From: Chimonanthus salicifolius
Lineage: Eukaryota > Streptophyta > Magnoliopsida > Laurales > Calycanthaceae
Direction: 5' to 3'
DNA length: 64,000 nt
Assembly: GCA_013350335.1 (NCBI GenBank)
Contig: CM023534.1
Coordinates: 868,001-932,000 of the forward strand
Position numbers and translations under genes: made by a program. The notes under the pieces were generated by a model. That model was given only the letters and a program-made list of their open reading frames with translations, was not told the DNA's origin and did not search any database. Below, one piece after another: positions 62,286-64,000 of the stretch. Position 1 is the stretch's first letter. Each line of letters starts with the position of its first letter.

Positions 62286-62504
62286 AAGAGTGGAGAGAGA
62301 AGAAAGCCACCATAGGTCTTAACATCACCAAGTGGCATTTTCCATCACAGCCGGCCACCCTTCCCTTGTAAAAATCAGCCATCTTAACTGCAACCGCTAT
62401 ACTACTTCTATTCTCTTCTTTTTCTTCACTGCAACAGAGTAATAAATCAACAATTACAGAATTGAAGTAGAAAATGTAGCCAAGTATTGGAGGAGTGAGC
62501 AGAG

Positions 62505-64000
62505 ATGGATAGGCTTATAAAATTGGAGCCATCGAATCTAGTGATGGTCCGAATCGAACCGGGCCAACGCTGCTACGGCAAGCTCACACTCAGAAATGTC
62601 ATGTACACAATACCCGTTGCTTTCCGGCTTCAACCCGTCGACAAGACCCGCTACACCATCCGGCCACAGTCCGGTATCATCCCCCATCTTGCCACGCTCA
62701 CTGTGGAGATCACCTATCACTTGCCACCGACTTCAACTCTTCCCGACTCATTCCCTCACTCGGATGATTCGTTCCTCCTACACAGTGTAGTGGTACCCGG
62801 GTTGTCCTCATTCGACTCGGTCCCTGATGAATGGTTCACTACCAAGAAGAAGCAAGTATTTATCGACAGTGGCATCAAAATAATGTTTGTGGGCTCGCCC
62901 ATCTTGGCTCGCCTTGTTTCTGATGGCTCGATGGATGAACTCAGAGAAGTACTGGAGATGAGTGCCTCAGCATGGCAAGCTGTTGACTCACTCGACTTGC
63001 AAGGCCAAACACTACTGCACCTTGCCATTGCCCTGGGCCGACCCGACCTCGTTCAGCTCCTTCTCGAGTTTGAGCCAGATGTGGAGGCTCGGAGCCGAGC
63101 TGGGCGGTCTCCGCTTGAAGCCGCAGCTGCGGCTGGGGAGCCATTCATCGTCGAGCTCTTGCTAGCCCGGCGTGCGAGCACTGAACGCTCTGGCCCGTCG
63201 GCATGGGGGCCGCTGCACTTCTCAGCTGGGGCTGGGCACTTGGAAGTGATGAGGCTCCTTTTGATCAACCGGGCCGATGTCGATGCTGTCACAAACGACG
63301 GTCGGACCGCATTACATTTAGTCGTGGAGGAGCGGCGTCGGGACTGCGCTCGGCTCTTGCTGGCTTACGGTGCACGTGTGGACATGCCAAGTGCAGACAC
63401 GTGTGACACGCCACTGCATGTAGCGGCTAGCGTAGGGTGATGAACATTTGGTTAAGTTATTACTCCAGAAAGGTGCAAACAAAGAGATACGAAATCGGCT
63501 TGGCAAGACGGCTTATGACATAGCAGCTGATTCCGGTCACACTAGGCTTTTCGATGCACTGCGGCTCGGTGATCGGCTCTGTAGCGCAGCTCGTAAGGGT
63601 GATCTGCGTGCGGTTCATCAGCTATTCGAGAAGGGCGCGGTGATCAGCGGGCGCGACCAGTATGGCTGGACCGCTCTCCATCGAGCCAGCTTCAAAGGGC
63701 ATTTGGACATGGCCCGAAACCTGGTTGAAAGGGGAGTGGATATTGATGCCAAGGACGATGATGGGTATACGGCATTGCACTGCGCCACCGAGTCCGGCAA
63801 TGCCGACGTCATTGAATTGCTGATGAAGAAGGGAGCCGACGTCACAACGCGCACCAACAAGGGTGTCACCTCATTGCAAATCGCCAATTCTCTGCATTAT
63901 TCCGGGATTGTGCGGATACTTGTTCAAGGAGGAGCCACTAGGGAGGGAGCTTCACCGCTAGCTGTGCCGGCACCGCCGCCCCTCCGCCACACTCGGGCTG
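62505..64000 (+). pseudogene. Vapyrin D (VPY), one-base frameshift, runs off the window
   Basis: [20 protein letters not shown] opens a complete VAP/MSP domain (residues 1 to about 125, with [20 protein letters not shown]). Ankyrin repeats follow from residue 166 ([58 protein letters not shown]). At 63431-63435 the sequence reads gcgtaggg where copies A and C read gcgtggg. The extra base stops the frame at 63438-63440 after VAASVG (311 aa). In the +1 frame the remaining repeats stay open ([33 protein letters not shown]) to the window edge at about PPLRHTRA. Promoter and leader are intact. Vapyrin acts in vesicle-associated infection and arbuscule formation in mycorrhizal plants. Either a very recent pseudogene or a sequencing/assembly error. 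Confidence 0.92.

Noticed and set aside
1..64000. tRNA, rRNA or organelle insertions
   Set aside because: No cloverleaf, rRNA or plastid/mitochondrial gene sequence was recognised by eye; tRNA-like words are retroelement primer-binding sites.

Overview
The window is nuclear DNA from a flowering plant. It is AT-rich, has GT-AG introns, is full of plant-type LTR, LINE and TIR transposons, and carries three recognisable plant gene families. A Vapyrin gene family points to a lineage that forms, or once formed, arbuscular mycorrhiza. The species cannot be named from sequence alone. Left third (about 1-24 kb): the 3' two-thirds of one gene on the + strand, a homologue of Arabidopsis FIP2 (BTB plus pentapeptide repeats). 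Its exons can be placed at 712-795, 1035-1077, 6421-6499, 17771-17829, 18064-18123, 21988-22068 and 23537-23590. The BTB part lies left of the window. The introns are swollen by nested transposons: a truncated copia and a LINE, a Ty3 chromovirus end, a SIRE/Maximus-type LTR, a complete Ty1/copia element (10565-17312, TSD AAATT) that itself carries a Mutator-like insertion and a solo LTR, and a 664-bp TRIM inside another copia LTR. One exon junction (1077/6421) is out of frame by one base, so this copy may be damaged. Right two-thirds (about 24-64 kb): a degenerate tandem array of four units (A, B, C, D), each built from a stress-type upstream module, a HIRD11-like KS-type dehydrin gene and a Vapyrin gene. 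Unit A has a dehydrin at 28023 and a Vapyrin at 32809 broken by three indels. Unit B has a decayed dehydrin at 41061 and its Vapyrin is deleted outright. Unit C has a dehydrin at 50029 and a Vapyrin whose promoter and first 70 residues are deleted (open frame 51319-52713). Unit D has the most ancestral-looking dehydrin at 58204 and a Vapyrin from 62505 that is complete except for a one-base insertion near 63434 and runs off the window end. Dehydrins A-C share the loss of the Lys-rich stretch and Ser-rich S-segment and have multiplied a 23- or 29-residue K-segment module. D keeps the standard KS layout. PIF/Harbinger-like elements with 3-bp TAA duplications sit about 80 bp upstream of the dehydrin TATA box in A and D. 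Unit C preserves the empty site. Other inserts (MITEs, a hAT-like element with internal 150-bp repeats, AT-rich elements, TATCGGCCGATA-rich elements) are present in some units and absent in others, which gives an internal relative clock. The genes are not an operon. The main story is gene-family birth and decay by tandem duplication, microhomology deletion and transposition.
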